From assembly GCF_900186865.1 (NCBI RefSeq), contig NZ_LT906480.1, positions 2,746,001 through 2,810,000 on the forward strand: DNA of 64,000 bases. The letters run 5' to 3'. The stretch is from Stenotrophomonas maltophilia. GTDB taxonomy: Bacteria > Pseudomonadota > Gammaproteobacteria > Xanthomonadales > Xanthomonadaceae. Position numbers and translations under genes: made by a program. Of the stretch, positions 46,354-54,195 are shown one piece after another (the stretch's first letter is position 1; every line of letters starts with the position of its first letter). The notes beneath the pieces were generated by a model, which was given only the letters and a program-made list of their open reading frames with translations, was not told the DNA's origin and did not search any database.

Positions 46354-47841
46354 ATGCAGGACACCCCCGATGCACATGCCCATTTCGGCTGGTTCAAACG
46401 CCGCCGCCATCTGAAGGTCGATGAGATCACCGTCGTCGATACGCCCATGCTCAAGCGCGCCGTCGGTGCCGCCGCACTCGGCAATGCCATGGAGTGGTTC
46501 GACTTCGGTGTCTACGGCTATCTGGCCGTCACCATCGGCCAGGTGTTCTTCCCGTCCAGCAACCCCACCGCACAGGTGATCGCCGCCTTCGCCACCTTTA
46601 CCGTGGCGTTCCTGGTGCGTCCGCTCGGCGGCCTTGTGTTCGGCCCGCTGGGGGATCGCTACGGCCGCCAGAAAGTGCTGGCGTTCACCATGATCCTGAT
46701 GGCGCTGGGCACGTTTGCCATCGGCCTGATTCCGTCCTACGAGCGCATCGGCATCTGGGCGCCGGTGCTGTTGCTGCTGGCGCGCGTGGTGCAGGGCTTC
46801 TCCACCGGTGGCGAGTACGGCGGTGCGGCCACCTTCATCGCCGAGTATTCCACCGACCGCAACCGTGGGTTGATGGGCAGCTGGCTGGAGTTCGGCACGC
46901 TGGGCGGCTACATCGCAGGCGCCGGTACCGTCACTGCGCTGCACATGCTGCTGAGCAGCGAGCAGATGCTGGACTGGGGCTGGCGCATTCCATTCCTGGT
47001 GGCCGGCCCGTTGGGCCTGCTCGGCCTGTACATGCGCATGAAGCTGGAGGAAACCCCGGCGTTCCGCGCGTTCGCCGAAGAAGCCGAGAAGCGCGAGCAC
47101 GACCGGCCGGGGCTGGGCGCACTGTTCCAGGTGCATGGTCGCCAACTGCTGGTGTGCATGGGCCTGGTGCTGGTGTTCAACGTCACCGACTACATGCTGC
47201 TGACCTACATGCCCAGCTACCTCAGCGTCACCATGGGCTATGCCGAGAGCAAGGGCCTGCTGCTGATCATCATCGTGATGCTGGTGATGATGCCGCTGAA
47301 CATCGTCGGCGGGTTGTTCAGTGACAGGCTGGGCCGCCGACCGATGATCATTGGTGCCTGCATCGCGCTGCTGGTGCTGGCGATTCCGTGCCTGCTGCTG
47401 GTCGGCAGCGGCAACGACGGGCTGATCTTCCTTGGCCTGATGCTGCTGGGCCTGGCACTGGTGTGCTTCACCAGTTCGATGCCGTCCACGCTGCCGGCGC
47501 TGTTCTATACGCCGGTGCGCTACAGCGCGCTGTCGATCGCATTCAACGTGTCGGTGTCGCTGTTCGGTGGCACCACGCCACTGGTGACCGCGTGGCTGGT
47601 GGAACGTACCGGCGACCCGCTGGTGCCGGCCTATTACCTGATGGGCGCGGCGGTGATCGGGCTGGTGACCATGCTGTTCGTGAAGGAGACCGCCGGCCTG
47701 CCGCTGCGTGGCTCACCGCCGGCAGTGGGCAGCGACAGGGAAGCCGCTGCGTTGTTGAAGAGCGATGTACCGGTAACGGTGGACTCGACCTTGCCACCAC
47801 TGCCGGAGGCTGCGGAGCCTGAGCAGGTGAAGCCGGCCTGA
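46354..47841 (+). CDS. proP: ProP-like MFS osmoprotectant/H+ symporter
   Basis: 495 residues, 12 membrane helices, metabolite:H+ symporter family. Close to E. coli ProP across the core (ALGNAMEWFDFGVYGYLAV, GDRYGRQKVLAF, RGLMGSWLEFGTLGGYI, YMLLTYMPSYLS). ProP imports proline, betaine and ectoine on osmotic upshift. It lacks the antiparallel coiled-coil C-terminus of E. coli ProP; the tail is acidic and Pro-rich (LPPLPEAAEPEQVKPA), so osmosensing may differ. Ribosome site GGGAG precedes the ATG. Confidence 0.82.
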   Translation: MQDTPDAHAHFGWFKRRRHLKVDEITVVDTPMLKRAVGAAALGNAMEWFDFGVYGYLAVTIGQVFFPSSNPTAQVIAAFATFTVAFLVRPLGGLVFGPLGDRYGRQKVLAFTMILMALGTFAIGLIPSYERIGIWAPVLLLLARVVQGFSTGGEYGGAATFIAEYSTDRNRGLMGSWLEFGTLGGYIAGAGTVTALHMLLSSEQMLDWGWRIPFLVAGPLGLLGLYMRMKLEETPAFRAFAEEAEKREHDRPGLGALFQVHGRQLLVCMGLVLVFNVTDYMLLTYMPSYLSVTMGYAESKGLLLIIIVMLVMMPLNIVGGLFSDRLGRRPMIIGACIALLVLAIPCLLLVGSGNDGLIFLGLMLLGLALVCFTSSMPSTLPALFYTPVRYSALSIAFNVSVSLFGGTTPLVTAWLVERTGDPLVPAYYLMGAAVIGLVTMLFVKETAGLPLRGSPPAVGSDREAAALLKSDVPVTVDSTLPPLPEAAEPEQVKPA

Positions 47842-47894
47842 GGCCGGCCGCAGAACGCGGTCCCCGCTTGGCGTGGACCTACGGGGCCAGTGGC

Positions 47895-47914
47895 GCCGGG
47901 CGAATACGCCCGGC
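47895..47914. terminator. Bidirectional hairpin terminator
   Basis: Perfect 8-bp arms GCCGGGCG and CGCCCGGC around AATA, between the convergent proP-like and 47926 genes. Lacks a clear T-run. Confidence 0.6.
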
Positions 47915-47925
47915 ACTCCCTGGCG

Positions 47926-48540
47926 CTATTTCCTGATGTGAGTCAGCTTCCCCGGCGTCCAACGCAGCGTCCATGTGTAGTTTCCGTCCGGCGGACAGAC
48001 GTGGCGGTTCGGGCTCTTCCATTCGCAGACCGTCGCGCCGGCACTGACAGTGAAATCGACAACGATGCGATCACCCTGGATGCGGATGGCACGGGTGGCG
48101 CCTGGAATCTGTTCAGCCGCGTCGTCAGCATAGCCATACCTGCGGATGGCGGCATAGTCCTCTGCTTCCACCGGCGACAGGCTGTTCGGGTTCTCCCGGC
48201 CGCGCGGATCGTTTGCCGTCAGCGCCGTCATCACCGCAACAACGTTGCTTTGGGCGAAGCTGCCGCCGGAATAGTCGGACGTGTAGAAATACACGACCTC
48301 GGCACGGCCATCGCCATCGAGATCGGCAACAGCGGTCCAAACCGGGCGGAAGTCGGATTCAATGTCGCCGCCGGGAATCAGCCGCAGGTTGGCTTCGGCG
48401 GCGTGGAAGGCCTGCACCAGGCTGGGCGGCGATGGTCGCTTGGCGGCAGGCGACGCGGCCATCGTCGGCATGCAGGACAGCGCCAGCGCGGCAAGCACCA
48501 GGCAGATAGAACTGGAGCGGAACGTCGCAGGTCCGTGCAT
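47926..48540 (-). CDS. Secreted protein with a DxDGDGxxEVV (FG-GAP-like) motif
   Basis: 204 residues with a signal peptide (CLVLAALALSCMPTMAA). The mature part carries ADLDGDGRAEVVYFYTSD, a calcium-binding loop of the FG-GAP/VCBS type, and a C-terminal CEWKSPNRHVCPP disulfide pair. I do not recognise a named family. Possibly a small periplasmic or secreted calcium-binding protein. Stands alone. Confidence 0.7.
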   Translation of the reverse strand: MHGPATFRSSSICLVLAALALSCMPTMAASPAAKRPSPPSLVQAFHAAEANLRLIPGGDIESDFRPVWTAVADLDGDGRAEVVYFYTSDYSGGSFAQSNVVAVMTALTANDPRGRENPNSLSPVEAEDYAAIRRYGYADDAAEQIPGATRAIRIQGDRIVVDFTVSAGATVCEWKSPNRHVCPPDGNYTWTLRWTPGKLTHIRK

Positions 48541-48626
48541 GTCATCCTCCTTGAGTGTGCGGTCAGTCTAACCGCAGCTCCGGTGGCAGTCGTGCACGGC
48601 GCGGTTTCGCGCGATGTGTGAAAGGT

Positions 48627-48648
48627 ATCCACGTATGGCGTGGATCTA
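48627..48648. repeat. Degenerate reverse SMAG at the zeta gene end
   Basis: ATCCACG-TATGG-CGTGGAT with CTAA (a changed CTAC); on the minus strand its TTAG head includes the TAG stop of the zeta-like gene. Confidence 0.65.
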
Positions 48649-49272
48649 ATCCGAGGTGTTCAACTCCATCGCACGCATCACGATGGGCTTGGCCCAATCC
48701 GGCGTATGCAGCAGCTCGGCCACCGAGACCGGGTACTGCAGCTGGCCATGCGCCATCGCCAGCACCGGCAGCGGCTCGACGCAGCCGTCGGCGTCGGCGG
48801 GAGCGCTGTTGTCGTAGACATGCAGCTCGGCCAGGTGTGGCAGCAGGTCCAGCAGGTTCTCGCGCGCCGAATCGAAGCGGGCGTGGATCTTCTCCACCGG
48901 AATATCGTGGCCACCGGCCGCTACCCGCGCAGCGACGCGGGCGATGTGCAGCTCGACGCTGGCCAGGCCGCAGAACCATACCGCCACATGATGCTGCTCA
49001 CAGGCCTCGCGCAGCAGGCCTGGAATGGTGTTGCCGCCCAGCGTGGTCTCGAAGGCGAAGTCCGTGCCATCAGCCATGGCCTGGCGCAGGCGGCGGGTGC
49101 CTTCCTGCCAGGCCTCCGCATTGGCATCGGGCAGCGGCCAGCCGGCCTCCACCAGGCGCCGGGTGAACGAATCGGGGTTGAACCAGCCCAGCCCTTCGGC
49201 TTCCAGCCAGGTACCCAGCAGCGAACTCTTGCCGGCGCCATTGACGCCGGCAAGCACCAGGATCCGCCCCAT
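48646..49272 (-). CDS. Zeta-toxin-like P-loop kinase
   Basis: 208 residues. Walker A GVNGAGKSS (residues 9-17), then WFNPDSFTRRL, a substrate/antitoxin-site region, FAFETTLGGNTIPGLL (the FETT/E motif conserved in zeta and PezT kinases), and a lid with RVAARVAAGGHDIPVEKIHARF. Zeta kinases phosphorylate UDP-N-acetylglucosamine and block cell-wall synthesis; related family members may not be toxins. It follows a Phd/YefM-type antitoxin gene by 3 bp, making a toxin-antitoxin pair. Stop codon lies in a SMAG remnant. Confidence 0.8.
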   Translation of the reverse strand: MGRILVLAGVNGAGKSSLLGTWLEAEGLGWFNPDSFTRRLVEAGWPLPDANAEAWQEGTRRLRQAMADGTDFAFETTLGGNTIPGLLREACEQHHVAVWFCGLASVELHIARVAARVAAGGHDIPVEKIHARFDSARENLLDLLPHLAELHVYDNSAPADADGCVEPLPVLAMAHGQLQYPVSVAELLHTPDWAKPIVMRAMELNTSD

Positions 49273-49275
49273 CGG

Positions 49276-49617
49276 TCAGAGCGGGCGGCCGAGGGTGACC
49301 TTGCGACCGCGGCGGATCGGCTGGCCCAGCACCTTGCCCAGCCCCTCCCCGCGCTGCAGGCTGGCCAGGGTCTGGTCAAACTCACCGCGCAGGCGCAGCA
49401 GTTCTTCGCTGCGCTCACCGGCATCGCCGCCAGCGGCCTTGGCCAGCAGTTCCTGGTAGGTGCGGATGTCCACGATCACCGCTTCGGGGTGGTTGTGGTT
49501 GGTGATGACCAGCGCCTGCTTCTCGCGCACGGTGCGCATCAGGCTCGGCCAGCCACGGGTCTTCACCGACGACGCGGGGGCCTTTTCGAGGCCAGGCAGA
49601 TCCAGCGGCAGGGTCAT
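49276..49617 (-). CDS. Phd/YefM-type antitoxin
   Basis: 113 residues from ATG 49617, preceded by GGAG; ATG 49650 is an alternative. The N-terminal fold resembles Phd/YefM: LMRTVREKQALVITNHNHPEAVIVDIRTYQELLAKA. The C-terminal half (RLRGEFDQTLASLQRGEGL) is the likely toxin-neutralising arm. It lies directly upstream of the zeta-like kinase and probably represses their shared promoter through the AT-rich inverted repeats at 49650-49680. Confidence 0.78.
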   Translation of the reverse strand: MTLPLDLPGLEKAPASSVKTRGWPSLMRTVREKQALVITNHNHPEAVIVDIRTYQELLAKAAGGDAGERSEELLRLRGEFDQTLASLQRGEGLGKVLGQPIRRGRKVTLGRPL

Positions 49618-49649
49618 GGCACGGCTCCAGACGGGGACAGTTGAGGCCA

Positions 49650-49680
49650 TTATGCCCAATTTGGCCCAATTGGGGATAAA
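49650..49680. promoter_or_regulatory. Probable operator/promoter of the Phd-zeta pair
   Basis: Two adjacent palindromic half-sites, CCAATTGG and CCAAATTGG on the minus strand, flanked by TTATCC and ATAAT, 33-63 bp upstream of the antitoxin start. AT-rich against the local background. Fits autoregulation by the Phd-type protein. Confidence 0.55.
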
Positions 49681-49687
49681 TGGACTT

Positions 49688-51283
49688 TTACCTGCCGGAA
49701 CCGCCCGCCGCCGCGCCGGGAGCATCGGTCTGCAGCAGGCTGTCTCGCTCGCGCAGCGGAAAGCGGATCCAGGCGTCCAGGCCCTGCGGGCCAAAGCGCA
49801 GCTCGCCGCTGCCGACGAGTTCGTAGGGCACGCGCTGCTCGATCAGCGCCCGGCCAAGGCCACGCTGCCGGGGCTGCTCCCAGTCCTCCACTTCGGCATG
49901 GCGCTCGCACCAGTGCAGACCCAGCCATGGCTGGCCGGCCTGAACCTGCAGATCCCAGGTCACCTCGATCCGGCCATCCTCATGGGTCAGTGCGCCATGC
50001 CGCAGGGCATTGCTCGCCAGCTCGTGGATCGCCAGGGACAGTACTTCGGCCGCCTTCGGCGGCAGCAGCACATCCTCGCCCTGCAGGCGGTAGGCCGCCG
50101 CTGCCGGCGCCTGCGCCGCGATCTCCTCATCGAGCATGCCACGCAGGCAGACCCCGGCATTGGCGCCGCGGGTCAGCAGGCTCTGCGTGCGCGCCAGCGA
50201 CATCAGTCGCCCGCACAACCGTTCAGCGTATTCATCCACGCTGCTGACCGACTCGCGGGTCCGCCAGGCAATGGCATGGATGGTGGACATGATGTTGCGC
50301 ACCCGGTGCTGCAGTTCGGCCAGCAATACAGACTGGCGCTCGGTGGCACGCTTGAGATCGTCGATGTCCACGGCGATGGCAAATACGCCGCTGACCTCAC
50401 CGTCGCCATCGCGCAGGGGCGCGGCCGCGACCCGGGTCCAGCGCGCGCGCCCATCGTCATGCAGATACTGGAACTCCAGCCCCGGCACCACGGTCTCGCC
50501 GCGCATCGCACGGGCGATGGCGAAATCCTCCGGCCCGATGGCGCTGCCGTCCGCATGCCAGCCACGCCAGCGATGCAGGTTCACCTCATCCGTGGAGGGA
50601 ACCTTGCCGCTGGGCAGGTAGGCACGCATCTGGTCGTTGGACAGCTGCAGGCGCCCTTCGGTGTCGACAATGCAGACGCCCACCGGCAGCACCTTGAAGG
50701 CCAATGCCAGGCGCCGGTCCGCCTCCCGCCGCTTCTGCTCTTCGCGCTCGCGTGCCGATTGGGCCACATGCGCCGCTGTGGTCTCGAACATGGTCACGAG
50801 CACGCCGTTGATGCGCCCTTCCTCGCCACGGATCGGGCTGTAGGTAATGGTGAACCAGACATCCTCCAACCGCCCGCGGCGCGCCAGGGGATAGAGTTTG
50901 TCCTCGTAGGTGATGGTTTCGCCCTGCCAGACGCGCTGGTAGATGGGCCCATTGATATGCCAGACCTCGGGCCAGCACTCGCGGGTCGGCTGGCCGAGCC
51001 CGCCGGGATGCTTGTCGGCCAGAATCTCGGCATAGCCATCGTTGTAGAGCTGCACCACCTGCTCACCCCACAGCACGATCATCGGGAAACCATGGGCCAG
51101 CATCAGGTCGACGGTGGCGCGCAGGTGGGGCGGCCACTGCTCGCAGGCACCCAACGGCGTGGATGACCAGTCGTGGCGGGCGATGCGCGCGGCCATGCCA
51201 TCGTGGCGCACATGCAGCTGCGGTGCAGGTGGCATCTGGCCACGCAGCTTGGCGGCGTGGATGTCTTCAGGACGGCGCGACAT
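49688..51283 (-). CDS. PAS-domain HWE-type sensor histidine kinase
   Basis: 531 residues from ATG 51283; a TTG at 51292 would overlap the receiver gene stop. No membrane helix. A first PAS/GAF-like domain (about 50-165, GFPMIVLWGEQVVQLYNDGYA), a second PAS (about 195-310, VGVCIVDTEGRLQLSNDQMR) and an HWE kinase core with H-box ELQHRVRNIMSTI near residue 330, IHELASNALRHGAL and CERHAEVEDWEQPRQRGLG. Cytoplasmic sensor, possibly light- or redox-linked. Encoded immediately after the receiver gene. Confidence 0.87.
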   Translation of the reverse strand: MSRRPEDIHAAKLRGQMPPAPQLHVRHDGMAARIARHDWSSTPLGACEQWPPHLRATVDLMLAHGFPMIVLWGEQVVQLYNDGYAEILADKHPGGLGQPTRECWPEVWHINGPIYQRVWQGETITYEDKLYPLARRGRLEDVWFTITYSPIRGEEGRINGVLVTMFETTAAHVAQSAREREEQKRREADRRLALAFKVLPVGVCIVDTEGRLQLSNDQMRAYLPSGKVPSTDEVNLHRWRGWHADGSAIGPEDFAIARAMRGETVVPGLEFQYLHDDGRARWTRVAAAPLRDGDGEVSGVFAIAVDIDDLKRATERQSVLLAELQHRVRNIMSTIHAIAWRTRESVSSVDEYAERLCGRLMSLARTQSLLTRGANAGVCLRGMLDEEIAAQAPAAAAYRLQGEDVLLPPKAAEVLSLAIHELASNALRHGALTHEDGRIEVTWDLQVQAGQPWLGLHWCERHAEVEDWEQPRQRGLGRALIEQRVPYELVGSGELRFGPQGLDAWIRFPLRERDSLLQTDAPGAAAGGSGR

Positions 51284-51292
51284 GCCGCGCAA

Positions 51293-51718
51293 TCAGGCAA
51301 TGCCCGCAGAGACCTGCGGCGCCGCCACCAGCGCGGCCAGCTGCTGCACCAGCGCTTCGATGTGATAAGGCTTGGTACAGCGCGGCGCGCTGGCAAAGCG
51401 GCTGGGCAGGTTGTCGTCGTAACCGGAGGTCAGCAGGAAGGGGATACCCGTCTCGGCCAGCCGATCGGCCAGCGGATAGACCTGCTCACCGCCCAGGTTG
51501 ATGTCCAGCAATGCCACATCGATGGGATGGGTATCGACCAGCCGCCCCAGCGCCTGCAGGTCACCGGCAGGCCCCACCACCTGTGCGCCTTTCAGCTCCA
51601 GATAGTCGACCAGAAACATCGCGATGGCGAATTCATCCTCCGCCACCAGTACACGCAGCCCTTTCAGGCCCTCTGGTTTGTTGCCCGCTTCCAGCACGAC
51701 CGGCGCTCCTCGATACAC
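51293..51718 (-). CDS. Stand-alone receiver-domain response regulator
   Basis: 141 residues, receiver only. VAEDEFAIAMFL acid pocket, Asp72 in ALLDINLGG, SGYDD Thr/Ser position, and Lys in CTKPYHIE. Family receivers of this type partner HWE kinases. It lies directly upstream of the kinase, so the pair is an operon. No output domain, so it acts by protein contact or phosphate relay. Confidence 0.85.
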   Translation of the reverse strand: MYRGAPVVLEAGNKPEGLKGLRVLVAEDEFAIAMFLVDYLELKGAQVVGPAGDLQALGRLVDTHPIDVALLDINLGGEQVYPLADRLAETGIPFLLTSGYDDNLPSRFASAPRCTKPYHIEALVQQLAALVAAPQVSAGIA

Positions 51719-51832
51719 GCGGCCCAGCTCTGCCGCAACAGCCCAAGGATGCGCGAAACGGGCTACAAGAGCGCGTGATGATGAATGAAGATCGCGGCCA
51801 CGGCGCGTTCACCGTGCAGCGCAGCGGCGCGT

Positions 51833-53287
51833 TCAGAAGGCCCGTTCCCATTTCAGGCTGAGCAGGCTGCGGTCGTGGCTGTACAGCCAGCCGACGTTGC
51901 TGTCGATGCGCGCGTAGCGCAGGCTCAGGCTGGGCACCAGCCCGGCCACCGCCAGGTGCTCGCTGCGCACGACAGCAATCAGGTTCTGTTCGCTGTCCTC
52001 ACGCCGCGCCTCCAGCAGCGGGCTCCACGCCTCGTAGTCGCGCTCGCGCAACGACACGAACACGGTGGCGGTGGTGCCCGTCCACTGGCGCGCCGCCCCC
52101 AGGCGCAGTCCACGCTGGCGGTAACCGTTGGCCGGATTGGCGGCGCGGCTGTCACTCAGGTCCAGCCCGGCAAAGAGGGTCCAGCGCGTGTTGAGCGCAC
52201 GGAACCAGGTGGCATACACCGCGGCCAGCTCACCGTCGTAATTGCTGGCCAGGCCGCGCTGGCGATAGCGCTGGCGCTTCCAGTCGGCCTCCAGCCTGAG
52301 CAGGCTGCGCGCGTCCAATGCATATTGCCATTCGCCATGCAGCCCGCTGCCGCCCTGCAGGGCCCGGTTGCCCAGGCCCTGGTAGTCATAGCTCGGCGCG
52401 ATCTGCAGGGTATGCCGTGCGCTGCGCCAGCTATAGCCCGCCTGCACGCTCGCATTGAGCTCGTTGTAGGCGCTGTGCCCGCGCCATGCCTGGCCGAACG
52501 CAAGCGCGCGCACATAGACGCCGTGATGACCGGCCAATGCCCAGCGACGCTCCAGGTTGCCGTCGTAGTCCAGGCCCATGGCGCGCTGGGCATCGGGAAG
52601 ATTGCGCTGGATGATGCAGGTGTCGCCCACCCCGAACAGGCAGGTGCGGCTGGCCGAGCTGCGGTTGATGTTATCGCTCCATGCCGGGCCGGCTGCCAGC
52701 GCTCCTTTCCAACGCCTGCGCGCCTGCAGTGCGGCCAGGTAGGCGTCCACCCGTCCGCGTACACCGGCGGTGGCGGGGTCGTCAGCATTGATGTCACCGG
52801 CGATGGCCGTGAACAACGCCTCCGCATCGCGGTCGCGCTGGTCCTCGGCATGGACACGTGCAAGCTCAAGGCGGGCCGGCAGGAAATCCGGCTGCGCCGC
52901 CAGCAGTGCTTCGTACTCGTTGGCCGCGCGGTGGTGATTGCCGGCCACCCGCGCCAGGCCGCCCTGCGCGTAGTGGCGCAGCAACGGGTCGTGGCCGGGC
53001 AGTTCGATGTATTCGTCCAGGAAGCGCTGCGCTGCGCCCCATTGCTGATGCTGCAGCGACAGGTACAGCGCCTGGCCCAGATCGTCGACCGTGCGCTCCA
53101 CGCGCAGGGTCTGGCCGTCGATGGTGATGGTCGGTCGCGCCGACTCGGCCTGCTGCAGGCGCTGCTGGTCCTGCTGCTGGTGGCGCAGTTCGCTGCCCTG
53201 CTCCAGCACGCGACGAAGATCATCCTGCTGGGCGCGCACATCGGCAGCCGCCAGCAACAGGATCATAAGGAAGATGGGATGGCGCAT
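51833..53287 (-). CDS. Surface lipoprotein assembly modifier (Slam, DUF560), type XI secretion channel
   Basis: 484 residues from ATG 53287 (MRHPIFLMILLLAAADVRA signal peptide); ATG 53308 is an in-frame alternative. N-terminal periplasmic TPR part (about 60-190, DDLGQALYLSLQHQQWGAAQRFLDEY, ANEYEALLAAQPDFLPARLELARVHAED) and a C-terminal 14-strand barrel of the Slam type (GPAWSDNINRSS, SLRERDYEAW, LYSHDRSLLSLKWERAF). Slam proteins move TbpB-fold lipoproteins or soluble hemophores across the outer membrane. The adjacent gene encodes exactly such a client. Confidence 0.9.
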   Translation of the reverse strand: MRHPIFLMILLLAAADVRAQQDDLRRVLEQGSELRHQQQDQQRLQQAESARPTITIDGQTLRVERTVDDLGQALYLSLQHQQWGAAQRFLDEYIELPGHDPLLRHYAQGGLARVAGNHHRAANEYEALLAAQPDFLPARLELARVHAEDQRDRDAEALFTAIAGDINADDPATAGVRGRVDAYLAALQARRRWKGALAAGPAWSDNINRSSASRTCLFGVGDTCIIQRNLPDAQRAMGLDYDGNLERRWALAGHHGVYVRALAFGQAWRGHSAYNELNASVQAGYSWRSARHTLQIAPSYDYQGLGNRALQGGSGLHGEWQYALDARSLLRLEADWKRQRYRQRGLASNYDGELAAVYATWFRALNTRWTLFAGLDLSDSRAANPANGYRQRGLRLGAARQWTGTTATVFVSLRERDYEAWSPLLEARREDSEQNLIAVVRSEHLAVAGLVPSLSLRYARIDSNVGWLYSHDRSLLSLKWERAF

Positions 53288-53356
53288 GGTCGATCCGTGG
53301 TGATGCATGCAGCGGGCCGAAGCAGGGACTGGCGGATCGCGGCTTGTCCCTGCCCT

Positions 53357-53370
53357 GCCCCGTCAGGGGC
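53357..53370 (-). terminator. Short hairpin between the client and Slam genes
   Basis: GCCCC-GTCA-GGGGC, a 5-bp stem 8-21 bp after the client gene stop. May reduce read-through so that the client is made in excess over Slam. Confidence 0.35.
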
Positions 53371-53377
53371 GTGGCAA

Positions 53378-54142
53378 TCAGTTCTTGCTGCCGCCGAAGG
53401 CGGTGTCGTACTGGCTGTTGCCGGCGAAGGTGGCGATGCCGGCCAGGGTGGCGGCGTTGGCGCCGAAGAACTGGCCCTGGGTGGTGCCGTTGACGCTGCC
53501 ATTGACGTTGGCCGAACCGGCGAACGATGCATCGGCACTGTTGATGTTGGCAACGATGGCCAGGGTCAGGCCATTGCCGGACAGCGCACCATCCAGGGTG
53601 CCGGCGCCGAAGTCGGCGTCGAAGGTGCCGCTCAGAAGGTTGCTGCCGTTGAACTTGTTCAGGCCGGCCACGGTGTAGGACGCCACGCCGGCGGGCAGCG
53701 TGGTGCCGGCACGGTCACCAACGAAGTAGACCTGGCGGTTGTTGAAGCCACCGGCGGCGCCATCCTTGGACCATTCGCCGAACCAGACATCACCACTGCC
53801 GACCTTGACGAAGTTGAAGTGGCCCATGCCGGCGTGGCTGCCCGGTGCGCCGGTGATCGGCATGGCCAGGGTACGTACCGTCACGCCATTGACGGTGGTG
53901 GGTGCCGAGTAGGCGCTCAGGCCCTGGAAGTCCACCGGCTTGGCCTGGGACACGGTACCGACACCGATGCCGGCCTTGCCAGCGCGGTGCGGGCCGCCAT
54001 TGACCTGCGATTCACCAACCGCCACGTACAGCTCGGCATCGGTCCTGGCACTGGCGGCACCGACGATATCGGCAGCATGCGCGGCACCGACCAGAGCCAG
54101 CGAGGCGGCAACGGCGAGCACCGAACGGGAGATCATTTTCAT
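53378..54142 (-). CDS. Hemophilin-like Slam-dependent secreted protein (TbpB-barrel fold)
   Basis: 254 residues, AGGAG before the ATG. Sec signal (AVAASLALVGAAHA) without a lipobox, so soluble like HphA rather than surface-anchored. An N-terminal handle domain (about 23-115) with His residues (GGPHRAGK, GSHAGMGHFNF) is followed by an eight-strand beta barrel (about 140-254) with GTFDADFGAGTLDGALSG, GSANVNGSVNG and the family end GQFFGANAATLAGIATFAG. Hemophilins capture heme and deliver it to a TonB receptor. Slam lies downstream and the receptor upstream in the same orientation. Heme as ligand is inference. Confidence 0.82.
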   Translation of the reverse strand: MKMISRSVLAVAASLALVGAAHAADIVGAASARTDAELYVAVGESQVNGGPHRAGKAGIGVGTVSQAKPVDFQGLSAYSAPTTVNGVTVRTLAMPITGAPGSHAGMGHFNFVKVGSGDVWFGEWSKDGAAGGFNNRQVYFVGDRAGTTLPAGVASYTVAGLNKFNGSNLLSGTFDADFGAGTLDGALSGNGLTLAIVANINSADASFAGSANVNGSVNGTTQGQFFGANAATLAGIATFAGNSQYDTAFGGSKN

Positions 54143-54195
54143 GGTATTGCTCCTTGGTTGAGGGAACTACGGGTACAACGCTTGAAGATGGGAGA

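Noticed and set aside
49688..51718. General stress response (PhyR-type) system
   Set aside because: The receiver protein lacks a sigma-like output domain and no NepR/EcfG genes are present.
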